DNA of 64,000 nt from Bradyrhizobium mercantei (GCF_001982635.1 NZ_MKFI01000004.1:861609-925608); one strand, 5' to 3'. Positions 50,379 to 59,447 are shown, counted from the first letter of the stretch. Numbers and translations: made by a program. The notes: generated by a model not told the origin, from the letters alone.

Positions 50379-51585
50379 TCTCAGACGCCCGATCAAGGCC
50401 GCGCTGTTGCAGGTCCACTCCATTGCTGGTCTTGCGCTGGCGCTGCTCTGGGCCGTGGTCGGCCTCACCGGCGCGACGATGGCCTTCGAGGACGAGATCG
50501 AGGCCAGCCTGAACAGCCACATCATGCGCGTCGATGCCAGCGCAACGCGGCGGCTGACGCCGGACGAACTGGTCGCTCGGCTTCAGGCGGCGGGTGACTT
50601 CGGCAAGGTCTCGGCCGTGGCAATGGCCAGTGATCCATCGGCCGCGACGCGCGTCCGCTTTGCCCGCAGCGAAGGCGGCTCACGGCCGTCCTCGGTCTAT
50701 GTCGACCCCTATGACGGGCACGTGCTCGGCTCGCCGCGCGGCGAGGATTTTTTCGCCACCGTCCGCAAGCTGCATCGCTGGTTGCTGTTGCCAGGCGACG
50801 GCAACGGCATCGGCCGCAAGATCACCGGGTCAGCGGCGATCTGCCTGATCGTGATGCTGATATCAGGCCTCGTGCTGCGCTGGCCGCATCGCGCGCGCAG
50901 CGTGAAGATGTGGCTGAAGCCCAATCTGGGCCTGCGCGGGCGCGGCCTGTATCGCTCGCTGCATGCCGTGATCGGCACCTGGGTGCTGCCGGTCTATCTG
51001 GTGATGACGCTGACCGGGCTGTGGTATTCGTTCGAATGGTACAAGGCCGGCGCCAACTGGCTGTTCGCGCGGCCTCAGGCCACCGCCGCGGCGATGCCAG
51101 CAAAGCCGCCGCGCGGCGAGACGGGGGCCGAGAGCAAGGGCGAAGCCAAGGTTGATGCGAAGTCTGAAGCCAAGCCGCTTGCCTTCGATCACGTCTGGTC
51201 AACGTACCTCCAGCAGGAGAACGGCAGCTACGGACGGGCCCTCCTGACCCTGCCGGCCGGCGCCGGCACGACCGTGCGCGTGCGGTCATGGCCGCGGGAT
51301 TCATCGCTCGAGAGCGTGCGTGACGAGTTCCGTATCGACGCCGTCACCGGACGCGTCATCGCGGCCGATCGCTACGCGGACAAGACGTTCGGCGAACGCG
51401 TTCTTGCCGGCGTGCTCGACATCCACCGCGGCGCCATCCTGGGATGGCCCGGCAAGCTCGCCTTCATGCTGGCCGCCGCCATGATGCCGCTGTTCGCCGT
51501 AACCGGCCTGCTGCTCTATCTGTCCCGCCGCAGGCATCGGCGGCTGGCGCGGCCGCCGGTGGCCCACCTCGTTCCGGGCGAATGA
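50371..51585 (+). CDS. PepSY-associated membrane protein, probable periplasmic iron reductase
   Basis: A 404-residue inner-membrane protein with four hydrophobic segments (LQVHSIAGLALALLWAVVGLTG, ITGSAAICLIVMLISGLVLRWP, HAVIGTWVLPVYLVMTLTGLW and LAFMLAAAMMPLFAVTGLLLYL) and PepSY-like periplasmic regions. Conserved His near helix ends (QVHSIAG, KLHRWL, SLHAVIG, DIHRGA) could bind haem as in FpvG/FegB-type ferrisiderophore reductases. A Glu/Lys/Ala-rich linker (about residues 248-270) lies in the second periplasmic loop. Context with a siderophore receptor and an Fe-binding protein supports a role in reducing or releasing iron in the periplasm. Confidence 0.87.
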   Translation: MSDLRRPIKAALLQVHSIAGLALALLWAVVGLTGATMAFEDEIEASLNSHIMRVDASATRRLTPDELVARLQAAGDFGKVSAVAMASDPSAATRVRFARSEGGSRPSSVYVDPYDGHVLGSPRGEDFFATVRKLHRWLLLPGDGNGIGRKITGSAAICLIVMLISGLVLRWPHRARSVKMWLKPNLGLRGRGLYRSLHAVIGTWVLPVYLVMTLTGLWYSFEWYKAGANWLFARPQATAAAMPAKPPRGETGAESKGEAKVDAKSEAKPLAFDHVWSTYLQQENGSYGRALLTLPAGAGTTVRVRSWPRDSSLESVRDEFRIDAVTGRVIAADRYADKTFGERVLAGVLDIHRGAILGWPGKLAFMLAAAMMPLFAVTGLLLYLSRRRHRRLARPPVAHLVPGE

Positions 51586-51603
51586 AATTCGCAAAGCCTG
51601 CGA

Positions 51604-52131
51604 TCAGCCCGGATCGCACGCCGCGAGCCGGGCGCGCAACTCGGCGTCCGTTTCAACAGCAAGCTCGAGCAATCCCCGATAGGGATCGCCGGAAATTTCG
51701 AGCGCGGCGGCGAACGCAGGTTCGGTCTTGAGGCCGCCCGCCCTTAAGCTTCCGACGGCTCGCCGCAGCCGTCCGTCATCCAGCGCAAGCAGCCTTCGCT
51801 CGACCTCGAAATGGATCCAGCCCCGCTGCTGCTCCACCGGCTGCCGATCGCCGAACAGTTCGAACGGCCAGCCATCCCACACAAAGCGGGCAATCACCGG
51901 CTGCGGTGGCGAAGTCCATCGGTAGAGGGCGAAGTCATCGGCCGATTGATAGTGGGTCCAAACGATGTCCGCGAAAGCGTTCGGGTCGGGTGCATGGCAG
52001 ACGATATCGATGTCGCTGCCGGGCACCGCAAGGCCGAGCGGCAACGTTCCGACGATGCGGGGATCGAACTGTCCGAGCCGCTCCAGCACGGCAGAGCTGG
52101 TGACGGCGGATGCGTAGTGCCCGACAGTCAT
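51604..52131 (-). CDS. DUF4269-like nucleotidyltransferase-fold protein
   Basis: A 175-residue cytoplasmic protein. The stretch RIVGTLPLGLAVPGSDIDIVCHAPDP has the G-[ST]-x(n)-D-x-D arrangement of nucleotidyltransferase folds and closely fits DUF4269, which is otherwise uncharacterised. VIARFVWDGWPFELFGDRQPVEQQRGWIHFEVERRLL continues the fold. Function is unknown. It converges with the PepSY gene (18 bp between stops) and is separated from aceA upstream by a strong terminator, so it has its own promoter. Confidence 0.75.
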   Translation of the reverse strand: MTVGHYASAVTSSAVLERLGQFDPRIVGTLPLGLAVPGSDIDIVCHAPDPNAFADIVWTHYQSADDFALYRWTSPPQPVIARFVWDGWPFELFGDRQPVEQQRGWIHFEVERRLLALDDGRLRRAVGSLRAGGLKTEPAFAAALEISGDPYRGLLELAVETDAELRARLAACDPG

Positions 52132-52227
52132 CGCATGCCCTCGAGATCACAACGACGCAATACCATGCGCGCGTGGGATGCGTGAGCCTCTCCGAGCGGG
52201 CGGAAGCCTGGTGGAAAGCACCCTTGC

Positions 52228-52280
52228 AAAAATCGCGGGGCGATTTCGACCACGTCACCGTGGTCGAAAATCGCCCCGCG
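52228..52280 (-). terminator. Rho-independent terminator of aceA
   Basis: The arms at 52234-52254 and 52259-52280 (CGCGGGGCGAT...CGACCACG and complement) form a stem of about 21 bp with one bulged base and a 4-nt loop. On the minus strand, the direction of aceA, the stem is followed by ATTTTTG (52233-52227). It lies 74 bp past the aceA stop. Confidence 0.88.
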
Positions 52281-52353
52281 AAGCCGGCGGACAGGCAAGG
52301 CTGCTCGCGCGCCAGCCCATCCAGCCGATAGTCGGAATGACCTGTCCGATCGA

Positions 52354-53991
52354 CTAGCCGAACTGGTTCATCGTGTTGTGGGCGCCGCCCGCCTTGAGGG
52401 CGGCCTCACCGGCGAAGTATTCCTTGTGGTCGTCGCCGATGTCGGAGCCCGCCATGTTCTGATGCTTGGCGCAGGCGATGCCCTGACGGATTTCCGCGCG
52501 CTGCACGTTCTTGACGTAGCCAAGCATGCCCTGCTCGCCGAAATACTCCTTCGCGAGATTGTCGGTCGACAGCGCCGCCGTGTGATAGGTCGGCAGCGTG
52601 ATCAGATGGTGGAAGATGCCGGCGCGCTTGGCCGAATCCGCCTGGAAAGTCCGGATCCGCTCGTCGGCCTCGATCGCCAGCGGCGTCTCGTCGTATTCCG
52701 GCTTCATCAGCTCGGCACGGTTGTACTTGCTGACATCCTGGCCGGCTTCCTTCATCGCGTCGTAGACCTGCCAACGGAAGTTGATCGTCCAGTTGAACGA
52801 CGGCGAGTTGTTGTAGGCGAGCTTGGCGTTCGGAATGACCTTGCGGATGCGATCGACCATCGAGGCGATCTGCTCGATATGCGGCTTCTCGGTCTCGATC
52901 CACAGCAGGTCGGCGCCGTTCTGCAGCGAGGTGATGCAGTCGAGCACGCAGCGATCCGCACCGGTGCCGGGACGGAACTGGTAGAGGTTGCTGGGCAGCC
53001 GCTTCGGACGCATCATCTTGCCGTTCTGGTTGATGATGACGTCGCCATTGCGCGCATTGGCAGCCGTCACTTCCTCGCAATCGAGGAAGCTGTTGTACTG
53101 GTCACCGAGGTCGCCGGGCTTGTGGCTGACGGCAATCTGCTGGGTCAGGCCGGCGCCGAGCGAGTCGGTACGCGTCACGATGATGCCGTCCTCGACGCCG
53201 AGCTCGAGGAACGCATGGCGGCAGGCGCGGATCTTCGCGATGAACACCTCATGCGGCACGGTGACCTTGCCGTCCTGATGGCCGCACTGCTTCTCGTCGG
53301 AGACCTGGTTCTCGATCTGCAGCGCGCAGGCGCCCGCCTCGATCATCTTCTTGGCGAGCAGATAGGTCGCCTCCGCGTTGCCGAAGCCGGCGTCGATGTC
53401 GGCGATGACCGGCACGACGTGGGTCTGGAAGTTGTCGATCTTCTCGATCAGCGCCTTTTCCTTGGCCTGGTCGCCTTCCTTGCGGGCCGCATCGAGCGCA
53501 CGGAAGATGTCGTTGAGCTCACGCGAATCTGCCTGACGCAGGAAGGTGTAGAGCTCCTCGATCAGCGCCGGCACCGAGGTCTTCTCGTGCATCGACTGGT
53601 CGGGCAGCGGGCCGAACTCGGAGCGCAGCGCCGCGATCATCCAGCCGGAGAGATACAGATAGCGGCGATCGGTATTGCCGAAGTGCTTCTTGACCGAGAT
53701 CAGCTTCTGCTGGGCGATGAAGCCGTGCCAGCAGCCGAGCGACTGGGTGTACTTCGTGCTGTCGGCGTCGTAGGCGGCCATGTCGGCGCGCATCAGCGCA
53801 GCCGTGTAGCGGGCGACGTCCAGACCGGTCTTGAAGCGGTTCTGCAGGCGCATGCGCGCCACGGCTTCGGCGGTGACGCCGTTCCAAGTGTCCTTGGTCT
53901 TGAGCAGCGCTTCGGCCGCCTCAATCTCGCTCTGATACGAAGCCGGTCCCTGGATGGCCCGGTCGCTGATCCCGCGCGGTTGGAAGTTCAT
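52354..53991 (-). CDS. aceA: Isocitrate lyase, long form
   Basis: Cleaves isocitrate to glyoxylate and succinate in the glyoxylate shunt, needed for growth on acetate and fatty acids. At 545 residues it is the long type seen in many alphaproteobacteria and longer than the E. coli enzyme. The active-site loop SDEKQCGHQDGKV holds the catalytic Cys, with Gln where E. coli has Lys (KKCGH). VPVIADIDAGFGNAEATYLLAKKMIEAGACALQIEN supplies metal-binding acids. Divergent from a RamB/ScfR-type regulator whose probable sites fill the shared promoter. It may serve acetyl-CoA released by the catabolic island. Confidence 0.96.
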   Translation of the reverse strand: MNFQPRGISDRAIQGPASYQSEIEAAEALLKTKDTWNGVTAEAVARMRLQNRFKTGLDVARYTAALMRADMAAYDADSTKYTQSLGCWHGFIAQQKLISVKKHFGNTDRRYLYLSGWMIAALRSEFGPLPDQSMHEKTSVPALIEELYTFLRQADSRELNDIFRALDAARKEGDQAKEKALIEKIDNFQTHVVPVIADIDAGFGNAEATYLLAKKMIEAGACALQIENQVSDEKQCGHQDGKVTVPHEVFIAKIRACRHAFLELGVEDGIIVTRTDSLGAGLTQQIAVSHKPGDLGDQYNSFLDCEEVTAANARNGDVIINQNGKMMRPKRLPSNLYQFRPGTGADRCVLDCITSLQNGADLLWIETEKPHIEQIASMVDRIRKVIPNAKLAYNNSPSFNWTINFRWQVYDAMKEAGQDVSKYNRAELMKPEYDETPLAIEADERIRTFQADSAKRAGIFHHLITLPTYHTAALSTDNLAKEYFGEQGMLGYVKNVQRAEIRQGIACAKHQNMAGSDIGDDHKEYFAGEAALKAGGAHNTMNQFG

Positions 53992-54027
53992 GTCCGTGAT
54001 CCCTTCGGTGACGAAATAACTGGTTCT

Positions 54028-54120
54028 TTTGTAAGCCCAGTCTCGCCGGGAGCTAGACCTGGCGCGGAAAACTTGTCATAACTTACAAGAAACCGTTGTA
54101 TTGTTGTAAGAACATTACAA
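54028..54120. promoter_or_regulatory. Cluster of TTGTAA half-sites between aceA and its putative regulator
   Basis: Four copies occur in 93 bp: TTTGTAAG (54028-54035), CTTACAAG (54082-54089), TTGTAAG (54104-54110) and TTACAA (54115-54120). The last two form a perfect inverted repeat TTGTAA-N5-TTACAA, and the middle two form CTTACAA-N15-TTGTAAG. This is a strong candidate for the binding region of the divergent XRE/DUF2083 regulator. Confidence 0.7.
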
Positions 54121-54135
54121 AGATTGGATGAGGTG

Positions 54136-55572
54136 ATGGTAACCTCAAGCGCTCGTTCCGTTTTCATGGGTCCGCGCCTGCGCCGGCTGCGGCGGGATCT
54201 CGGGCTGACCCAGGCCGATATGGCCGCGGATCTCGAAATCTCGGCCCCCTATGTCGCGCTGCTGGAACGCAATCAGCGGCCGGTGACGGCCGACATGCTG
54301 CTTCGGCTCGCCCGCACCTACAAGATCGATCTGGCCGATCTCGCCGGCGACGGCGGCGCCGATCATACCGCCCGCATGCAGTCCGTGCTGAAGGAGCCGA
54401 TGTTTGCCGACATCGACATCCCCACGCTCGAGGTCAGCGATCTCGCGGTCAGCTATCCCGGCATGACCGAGGCGTTCCTGCGCCTCTACACCGCCTATCG
54501 CGAAGAGCAATTGGCGCTTGCGGAACGACGGGCGCCCGATCTGGCGGGCGCCGCCTTGCTGCCGGGTGAGAACTTCGACGCCAACGATCCCGTCGCGGAA
54601 GTCCGGCGATTTCTCGCCGCACGCCGCAACAATTTCGCCAATCTCGACGATGCCGCCGAGCGCCTCGTCCATGAACCGGCCGGACCAGCCGGATTTATCG
54701 AGCGGCTTCGCGAGCGCCACAAGCTCCAGGTCCGCTATCTGCCGCCGAACGTGATGCTCGGTTCGGTCAGGCGACTGGACCTGCATCGCAGGCAGCTGCT
54801 GCTCGAGGACTCGCTCGATACCGCAGGCCTCAATTTCCAGCTCGCCAAGCAACTCGCCTATCTGGAACTGGAAGGCGAGATCAGCGCGGCGGTGGAAGAT
54901 GGCAAGTTCACCAGCAAGAGCGCCGAGCTGCTGGCGCGCCGCGCATTGGCCGCCTACGCCGCCGCTGCGCTCATCATGCCTTACTCCGTGTTTGCGAAAG
55001 CGGTCGAGGCACGCCGCTACGATCTGGAGGCGCTGGCGCGTCAATTCGGCACCAGCTTCGAGCAGACCGCGCACCGCGTCACGACCCTGCAAAGGCCGGG
55101 TCTCGAGAAGGTCCCGTTCTTCCTGATCCGCGTCGATCCCGCCGGCAACATCTCCAAGCTGCTCGACGGTGCCGGCTTCCCGTTTGCAAAGCATGGCGGC
55201 GCGTGCCCGCTGTGGTCGGTCCACGACATCTTCAAGACGCCGCGCCAGATCGTCACGCAATGGCTGGAATTGCCCGACGGGCAGCGGTTCTTCTCTATCG
55301 CCCGCACCGTGACCGCCGGCGGCGGCGCGTTCGGCGCCATCCGTGTCGAGCGCGCGATCGCGATCGGCTGCGCCGCCGAGCACGCGGGCCAGTTGATCTA
55401 CACCCGCGACGGACAGGGACCGAACGCGGACGAGCCGACGCCGATCGGCGTCGCCTGCCGGGTCTGCCATCGGCCGAGATGCGCGGCGCGGTCGGCCCCT
55501 CCGATCGGGCGCGAGATTCTTCCCGACGATTTCAGGACCTCGAGCGTCCCGTTCGGCTTCTCGGCCGACTGA
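54136..55572 (+). CDS. RamB/ScfR-type short-chain acyl regulator (XRE helix-turn-helix plus DUF2083)
   Basis: A 478-residue regulator. An XRE helix-turn-helix lies at residues about 12-65 (LRRLRRDLGLTQADMAADLEISAPYVALLERNQRPVT), a central M78/IrrE-like region follows, and a C-terminal DUF2083 domain has the cysteine cluster CRVCHRPRCAARSAPP. Proteins of this class (RamB of Corynebacterium, PrpC-linked regulators) control isocitrate lyase, acetate or methylcitrate genes, probably by sensing an acyl-CoA. ATG 54136 is preferred; GTG 54133 and TTG 54124 are in frame. It is divergent from aceA over a region rich in TTGTAA half-sites. Confidence 0.88.
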   Translation: MVTSSARSVFMGPRLRRLRRDLGLTQADMAADLEISAPYVALLERNQRPVTADMLLRLARTYKIDLADLAGDGGADHTARMQSVLKEPMFADIDIPTLEVSDLAVSYPGMTEAFLRLYTAYREEQLALAERRAPDLAGAALLPGENFDANDPVAEVRRFLAARRNNFANLDDAAERLVHEPAGPAGFIERLRERHKLQVRYLPPNVMLGSVRRLDLHRRQLLLEDSLDTAGLNFQLAKQLAYLELEGEISAAVEDGKFTSKSAELLARRALAAYAAAALIMPYSVFAKAVEARRYDLEALARQFGTSFEQTAHRVTTLQRPGLEKVPFFLIRVDPAGNISKLLDGAGFPFAKHGGACPLWSVHDIFKTPRQIVTQWLELPDGQRFFSIARTVTAGGGAFGAIRVERAIAIGCAAEHAGQLIYTRDGQGPNADEPTPIGVACRVCHRPRCAARSAPPIGREILPDDFRTSSVPFGFSAD

Positions 55573-55581
55573 CGCGGTCGA

Positions 55582-56832
55582 TCAGCCCTGCGGGCGGCTC
55601 GCGTCATACAGCACCCGCACGCGGATCGTGCCGTCAATGGCTCTGAGATCCGCCAGCAGCCCCTCGCCCTCGCCGCCGACCACATCGGTCTCGAGCACGA
55701 CATAGCCGACTTCCGGATCGGTCTGCAGATACTGCGCCAGGATATTGATGCCGTGCCGGGAGACCGCGTCGTTGACCTGACGCATGACGCCGGGAACGTT
55801 GCGGTGAACATGGATGAAGCGGGTGCCGGTCGGTCGCGCCGGCAATTGCACCTGCGGAAAATTCACCGCACCGAAGGTCGACCCGACATCGGAATAATCG
55901 ATCAGCTTGCGCGCCACTTCGCCGCCGATGCGATCCTGCGCTTCTTCCGTCGAACCGCCGACATGCGGCGTGAGGATGACGTTGGGGAGGCCCTGCAGCG
56001 GCGAGACAAAGCGCGCCTCGTTCGACACCGGCTCGACCGGAAACACGTCGACCGCGGCACCCGCCAGCCGGCCCTCACGCAAGGCGCTCGCCAGCGCATC
56101 GAGATCGACCACGGTGCCGCGTGAATTGTTGATCAGATAGGCATCACGCTTCATCTGCTGGAGTTGGGCTGCGCCAATCATGTTAGCGGTGGCCGGCGTC
56201 TCCGGTACATGCAGCGATACGACGTCGCTGGCCGCGAGCAGCTCGTCGAGCGTATCGACCGGCTCGGTATTGCCGTGACGCAGCTTGTCGGTGTGATCAA
56301 AATAGATCACGCGCATGCCCATCGCTTCCGCGAGGTTCGACAGCTGCGAGCCGATGTTGCCATAGCCGACGATACCGAGCGTCTTGCCGCGCACCTCGCG
56401 GCTGCCATCGGCGGACTTGTCCCAGCCGCCGGCATGCGCGGAAACCGACCGCGGAAAGATCCGGCGGAACAGCATCACGATCTCGGCGATGGTCAGCTCC
56501 GCCACGCTGCGCGTGTTGGAGTATGGCGCGTTGAACACGGGGATCCCGAGCTTTCGCGCGGCGTCGAGATCGACCTGATTGGTGCCGACCGAAAAGCAGC
56601 CGACAACGAGCAACCGGTCGGCGGCCTCGAGGATTTCCGCGGTCAACTGGGTCCGCGACCGGATTCCCAGCATGTGGATGCCCGACAGCGCTTCCCTGAG
56701 CTCTTTCGGTCCCAGCGCCTTGGGCAGACGTTGCAGCTCGGTATAACCGTTCGCCTCGAACATCCGGACCGCGGAATCGTTCACGCCCTCGAGCAGCAGC
56801 ACGCGTATTTTGGTCTTGGGAAGCGACAACAT
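55582..56832 (-). CDS. serA: D-3-phosphoglycerate dehydrogenase, E. coli type
   Basis: Oxidises 3-phosphoglycerate to 3-phosphohydroxypyruvate with NAD, the first step of serine synthesis. The 416-residue length with a C-terminal ACT domain (about residues 345-416, HVHRNVPGVMRQVNDAVSRHGINI) matches the short E. coli-type enzyme rather than the 520-530-residue form also common in rhizobia. It has NAD site GIVGYGNIGSQ and catalytic Arg (NSRGTVVD), Glu (VFPVEP) and His (LTPHVGGS). It converges with the regulator gene (9 bp between ends). Serine inhibition through ACT is likely by family. Confidence 0.92.
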   Translation of the reverse strand: MLSLPKTKIRVLLLEGVNDSAVRMFEANGYTELQRLPKALGPKELREALSGIHMLGIRSRTQLTAEILEAADRLLVVGCFSVGTNQVDLDAARKLGIPVFNAPYSNTRSVAELTIAEIVMLFRRIFPRSVSAHAGGWDKSADGSREVRGKTLGIVGYGNIGSQLSNLAEAMGMRVIYFDHTDKLRHGNTEPVDTLDELLAASDVVSLHVPETPATANMIGAAQLQQMKRDAYLINNSRGTVVDLDALASALREGRLAGAAVDVFPVEPVSNEARFVSPLQGLPNVILTPHVGGSTEEAQDRIGGEVARKLIDYSDVGSTFGAVNFPQVQLPARPTGTRFIHVHRNVPGVMRQVNDAVSRHGINILAQYLQTDPEVGYVVLETDVVGGEGEGLLADLRAIDGTIRVRVLYDASRPQG

Positions 56833-57141
56833 CTTCGAGATCCGGATTTCGCAGGCTCGGGCAGGTTCTGCACGAGCTCAGTTTCGACGGATCGCGTGAT
56901 AACATAGAAAGCAGCCGCGTCAGAGGCCGCCGTGGGCGCTTGGCCTGCGATTCCCGATGCGGCCCCCCCTCGATCCGCGCAGCCAGACGCGGGGCAGGAG
57001 CCGATTCGGGCCAAATGTTCCGGTCAATCCGGCGGCAAAGGCCCGCCGCGGCTCCCGGACGTTCGAGCTCCGGCTCACTGGCCGGAGCCCGTCAATCCCA
57101 TTCGTGCTCGGCTCGGCGCCGAGCGGCGATGCCTCAAACGC
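56833..57141. other. 309-bp gene-free stretch upstream of serA
   Basis: No gene supported. It should contain the serA promoter, although no clear -35/-10 pair stands out. A hairpin GCTCCGG-N8-CCGGAGC lies at 57067-57088, 53 bp past the BA14K gene end on the minus strand; it lacks a T-tract, so it may be a weak or Rho-assisted end. Confidence 0.4.
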
Positions 57142-57501
57142 TTACTGGCAGGGATAGCGCCGGCCGTCCTTGGCCTGGAACGTGTTCGACGCCGCATCGT
57201 ACGAGCGATAACGCTGGGCGCAGGACGCCGCGTGCTGCTGGGCGGCAGCGGCTTCCTGCTGCGCGGCGGCGTTGGCCGCACCGGCCGCGATGACACCGCC
57301 GATCAGGCCGCCGACCAGTCCGCCGACGGCAGCGCCGCCATCGCAGTTCCCGTAACGGCACCAGACCTTCTCGGTCACTGCCGGCACCGCAGCCGCAACA
57401 CCGGCGCCGTGCTGGAGCGGAGCCGAGATCGCGGAGGCGGAAAACATCATAACGCCGGTGGTGGCCGTCAAAACGACTTTCAGAAAGCGAGCCCTACGCA
57501 T
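57142..57501 (-). CDS. BA14K-like secreted protein
   Basis: A 119-residue exported protein. The signal peptide (FLKVVLTATTGVMMFSASAISA) is followed by a segment with CRYGNC, a Gly/Ala-rich possible membrane or flexible stretch (GGLVGGLIGGVIAAGAANAAA), and the C-terminal CAQRYRSYDAASNTFQAKDGRRYPC, which is the BA14K signature first described as a Brucella immunoreactive antigen. ATG 57501 was chosen because AGGAG is better spaced from it than from the ATG at 57504. It probably sits at the cell envelope. Confidence 0.82.
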   Translation of the reverse strand: MRRARFLKVVLTATTGVMMFSASAISAPLQHGAGVAAAVPAVTEKVWCRYGNCDGGAAVGGLVGGLIGGVIAAGAANAAAQQEAAAAQQHAASCAQRYRSYDAASNTFQAKDGRRYPCQ

Positions 57502-57568
57502 CATATCTCCTGCTTCATTGCTGTGGGCGCAGGCCGGCGCCTGCGTCCCGATTCCCTCAACGTGGGCG

Positions 57569-57589
57569 CGCCCGGTCTCGGACCGGGCG
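57569..57589 (-). terminator. GC-rich hairpin between two secreted-protein genes
   Basis: CGCCCGGTC and GACCGGGCG pair perfectly over 9 bp around TCG. The structure follows the stop of the upstream minus-strand gene by 65 bp and precedes the BA14K gene. No T-tract follows. Confidence 0.45.
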
Positions 57590-57653
57590 ACACCCGTACA
57601 CGCGCGGCCGGTTACAATTCGCGCGTCAGCCTTGCTTCACAGATCGGCGGATT

Positions 57654-58064
57654 TCACTGGCCGGCTGCGTTCACGACGCGGCAGAGGTTATCGCCGACAC
57701 CTGGAGCCAACTGTCCCGGCGGCAAGCTGAAGGTCGCGTCGACGCGGCTGCCCTTGACGTCCTTGCGGACGACGACCTGCAACGTTTGCGGCCGGCCGGA
57801 TCCGGTGGTCTCCTGCTGAGTGGTGATCGTGCCGAGCTTCTTGTCGACGTTCACACCGACAAAACCCTCGGCCAGGACGGCGCGCGACACCTTGTCGAGT
57901 GCAGCAGCGGGATTGACCGACGGGAAGATCATCCAGGTCTTGTGCGTCATGCCCGTCACCATCGGAACGCCGGTGCTCTGGACGTGATCTGCGCAACTAT
58001 CTGCCAGCGCAGGTATGGACGACAGAACCGTGAGCGCGAGTACGCAAGTTATCCTTGTATGCAT
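57654..58064 (-). CDS. Secreted protein of unknown function, 136 aa
   Basis: A 136-residue exported protein with a signal peptide MHTRITCVLALTVLSSIPALA and a mature start DSCADHVQSTGVPM. The rest is beta-rich (KTWMIFPSVNPAAALDKVSRAVLAEGFVGVNVDKKLGTITTQQE, then TLQVVVRKDVKGSRVDATFSLPPGQ) with one further Cys near the end (NLCRVV), probably disulfide-bonded to the first. It might be a small periplasmic or surface domain protein; I do not recognise a named family. Confidence 0.65.
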   Translation of the reverse strand: MHTRITCVLALTVLSSIPALADSCADHVQSTGVPMVTGMTHKTWMIFPSVNPAAALDKVSRAVLAEGFVGVNVDKKLGTITTQQETTGSGRPQTLQVVVRKDVKGSRVDATFSLPPGQLAPGVGDNLCRVVNAAGQ

Positions 58065-58378
58065 GCTTTCATAACCCGTTTGAGTAGGTCGGCAGCATTT
58101 AGGCCAAATGGGCTACGAGTCCATGGATGCCATCGCATTCTGGATGGATGCATTCGGATTTTGGCTAGCACGATCGGTCGCGTGCGCAGCCACGCACGCT
58201 GGTGTTCCGGAACGCCAGCGCCGCCGCTCGATTTCGTGATCTGGATATTCTGTTCGGTAATTGGACATCGAAAAGAGAAGAAAAAGAGAACACGAGCTGA
58301 ATTCGCCAAGGCTGTGCTAGTGTGGTTGTGCGGTTTGTGCGTGTGGCGGACGTCTAGAGAGATGAAGACCCCGGCCTG
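58065..58378. other. 314-bp relatively AT-rich intergenic region
   Basis: No gene supported. The stretch 58250-58345 contains a purine-rich run (GAAAAGAGAAGAAAAAGAGA) and T/G-rich sequence, unlike the GC-rich surroundings. It is the upstream region of the AraC-type gene (right) and of the 136-aa secreted protein (left), so it should hold both promoters. Confidence 0.4.
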
Positions 58379-59419
58379 ATGGGTCGGATCGCTTCGCGCA
58401 AAACAATTGGTCAGGATTTGATGGTCGAAGACGTACTCGCTGCACCTCCCACCCGATCGGGATCTTCGTTTGAAGAACTCCTTGAAATGCTCAGACCGCA
58501 CGGGATCAGTGCCCACTCCCCGTTGCAGCCCGCCGAATCGTTTCGTTGGCATGCGGATATTGCAATCGGCGCGGAAATCGACGTCGTACGGGCAGACCTT
58601 TCTGCAGGCTGGGATTGGCGTTACTCATACGAGGACTCTGCGGGAGAACTCGCAATCGGCCTGCTGAATGCCGGCAAGGCCGAGACGCTCATTTCGGGAA
58701 AGAGCGTCGAGCGAACCCCCTCCGAGATCGCCATCGTCCCCCTCCCGACGATGCAAGCGCAGCGTGTCGAAGCGGTCGATGAACGGTACTCAAGCGTAAC
58801 GCTTACCCTGCATACGGGCATCGTTTCGAAGGTGCTGTCCGCGACATTCGGGAGCGTCGCGCTCGAAGATCTCAATTTGACGCCCATCGTCGACTTGTCG
58901 ACCGGGGTCGGGCAGACCCTTCTTCAGCTCGTTCGTACAAGCGCGAGCGGTTTGTACGACGGGACCCTCGCGCGCTCTCCGAAAGCCAGCGCGCTGCTGT
59001 CCGAGGCTGCGATACAGTTGATCCTTGAGAATGTCCCGCATCGGCTGATCGACCGGTTGAACCGCCACCCGCTGGATGCGCCGCCGCGTTACGTCAGGCG
59101 GGCTGTCGAGTACATGCGGGCCAATCCTCATCTGCCGCTGACGGTATCGGACATTGCCGCAACGGTCGGCGTCAGCAGCCGGCTGCTGCAATTGGGTTTC
59201 CGCAAGATTCACGGCACGACGCCGGTCGCCTATCTGCGACAAATTCGACTCGAGGCAATCCACGATGAGCTGTCGCGGCCGGAGAACCTGCTTCCGGTCA
59301 GCGAAGTTGCCCTGAAGTGGGGCTTTACCCATATGGGCCGGTTTGCGGCGGTGTACCGCTCGGCCTTTGGCCTGTATCCGTCCGATACCGTCCGGCGCGT
59401 GCGAGGGTTCAGCAGCTAA
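58379..59419 (+). CDS. AraC-family transcriptional regulator
   Basis: A regulator of up to 346 residues. The N-terminal two-thirds is an AraC-binding-like sensor domain; the C-terminal 100 residues contain two helix-turn-helix units (LPLTVSDIAATVGVSSRLLQLGFRKIHGTTPVAYLRQIRLEAIHDEL and PVSEVALKWGFTHMGRFAAVYRSAFGLYPSDT). The start is uncertain: ATG 58379 has no clear ribosome site and ATG 58421 (MVEDVLAAPP) is plausible. It converges with the sugar ABC operon (28 bp between ends) and may control that operon or a distant one. Codon use is somewhat less GC-rich than its neighbours. Confidence 0.85.
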   Translation: MGRIASRKTIGQDLMVEDVLAAPPTRSGSSFEELLEMLRPHGISAHSPLQPAESFRWHADIAIGAEIDVVRADLSAGWDWRYSYEDSAGELAIGLLNAGKAETLISGKSVERTPSEIAIVPLPTMQAQRVEAVDERYSSVTLTLHTGIVSKVLSATFGSVALEDLNLTPIVDLSTGVGQTLLQLVRTSASGLYDGTLARSPKASALLSEAAIQLILENVPHRLIDRLNRHPLDAPPRYVRRAVEYMRANPHLPLTVSDIAATVGVSSRLLQLGFRKIHGTTPVAYLRQIRLEAIHDELSRPENLLPVSEVALKWGFTHMGRFAAVYRSAFGLYPSDTVRRVRGFSS

Positions 59420-59447
59420 GCGGGCGATTGGCGAGCAAGACGACAGA

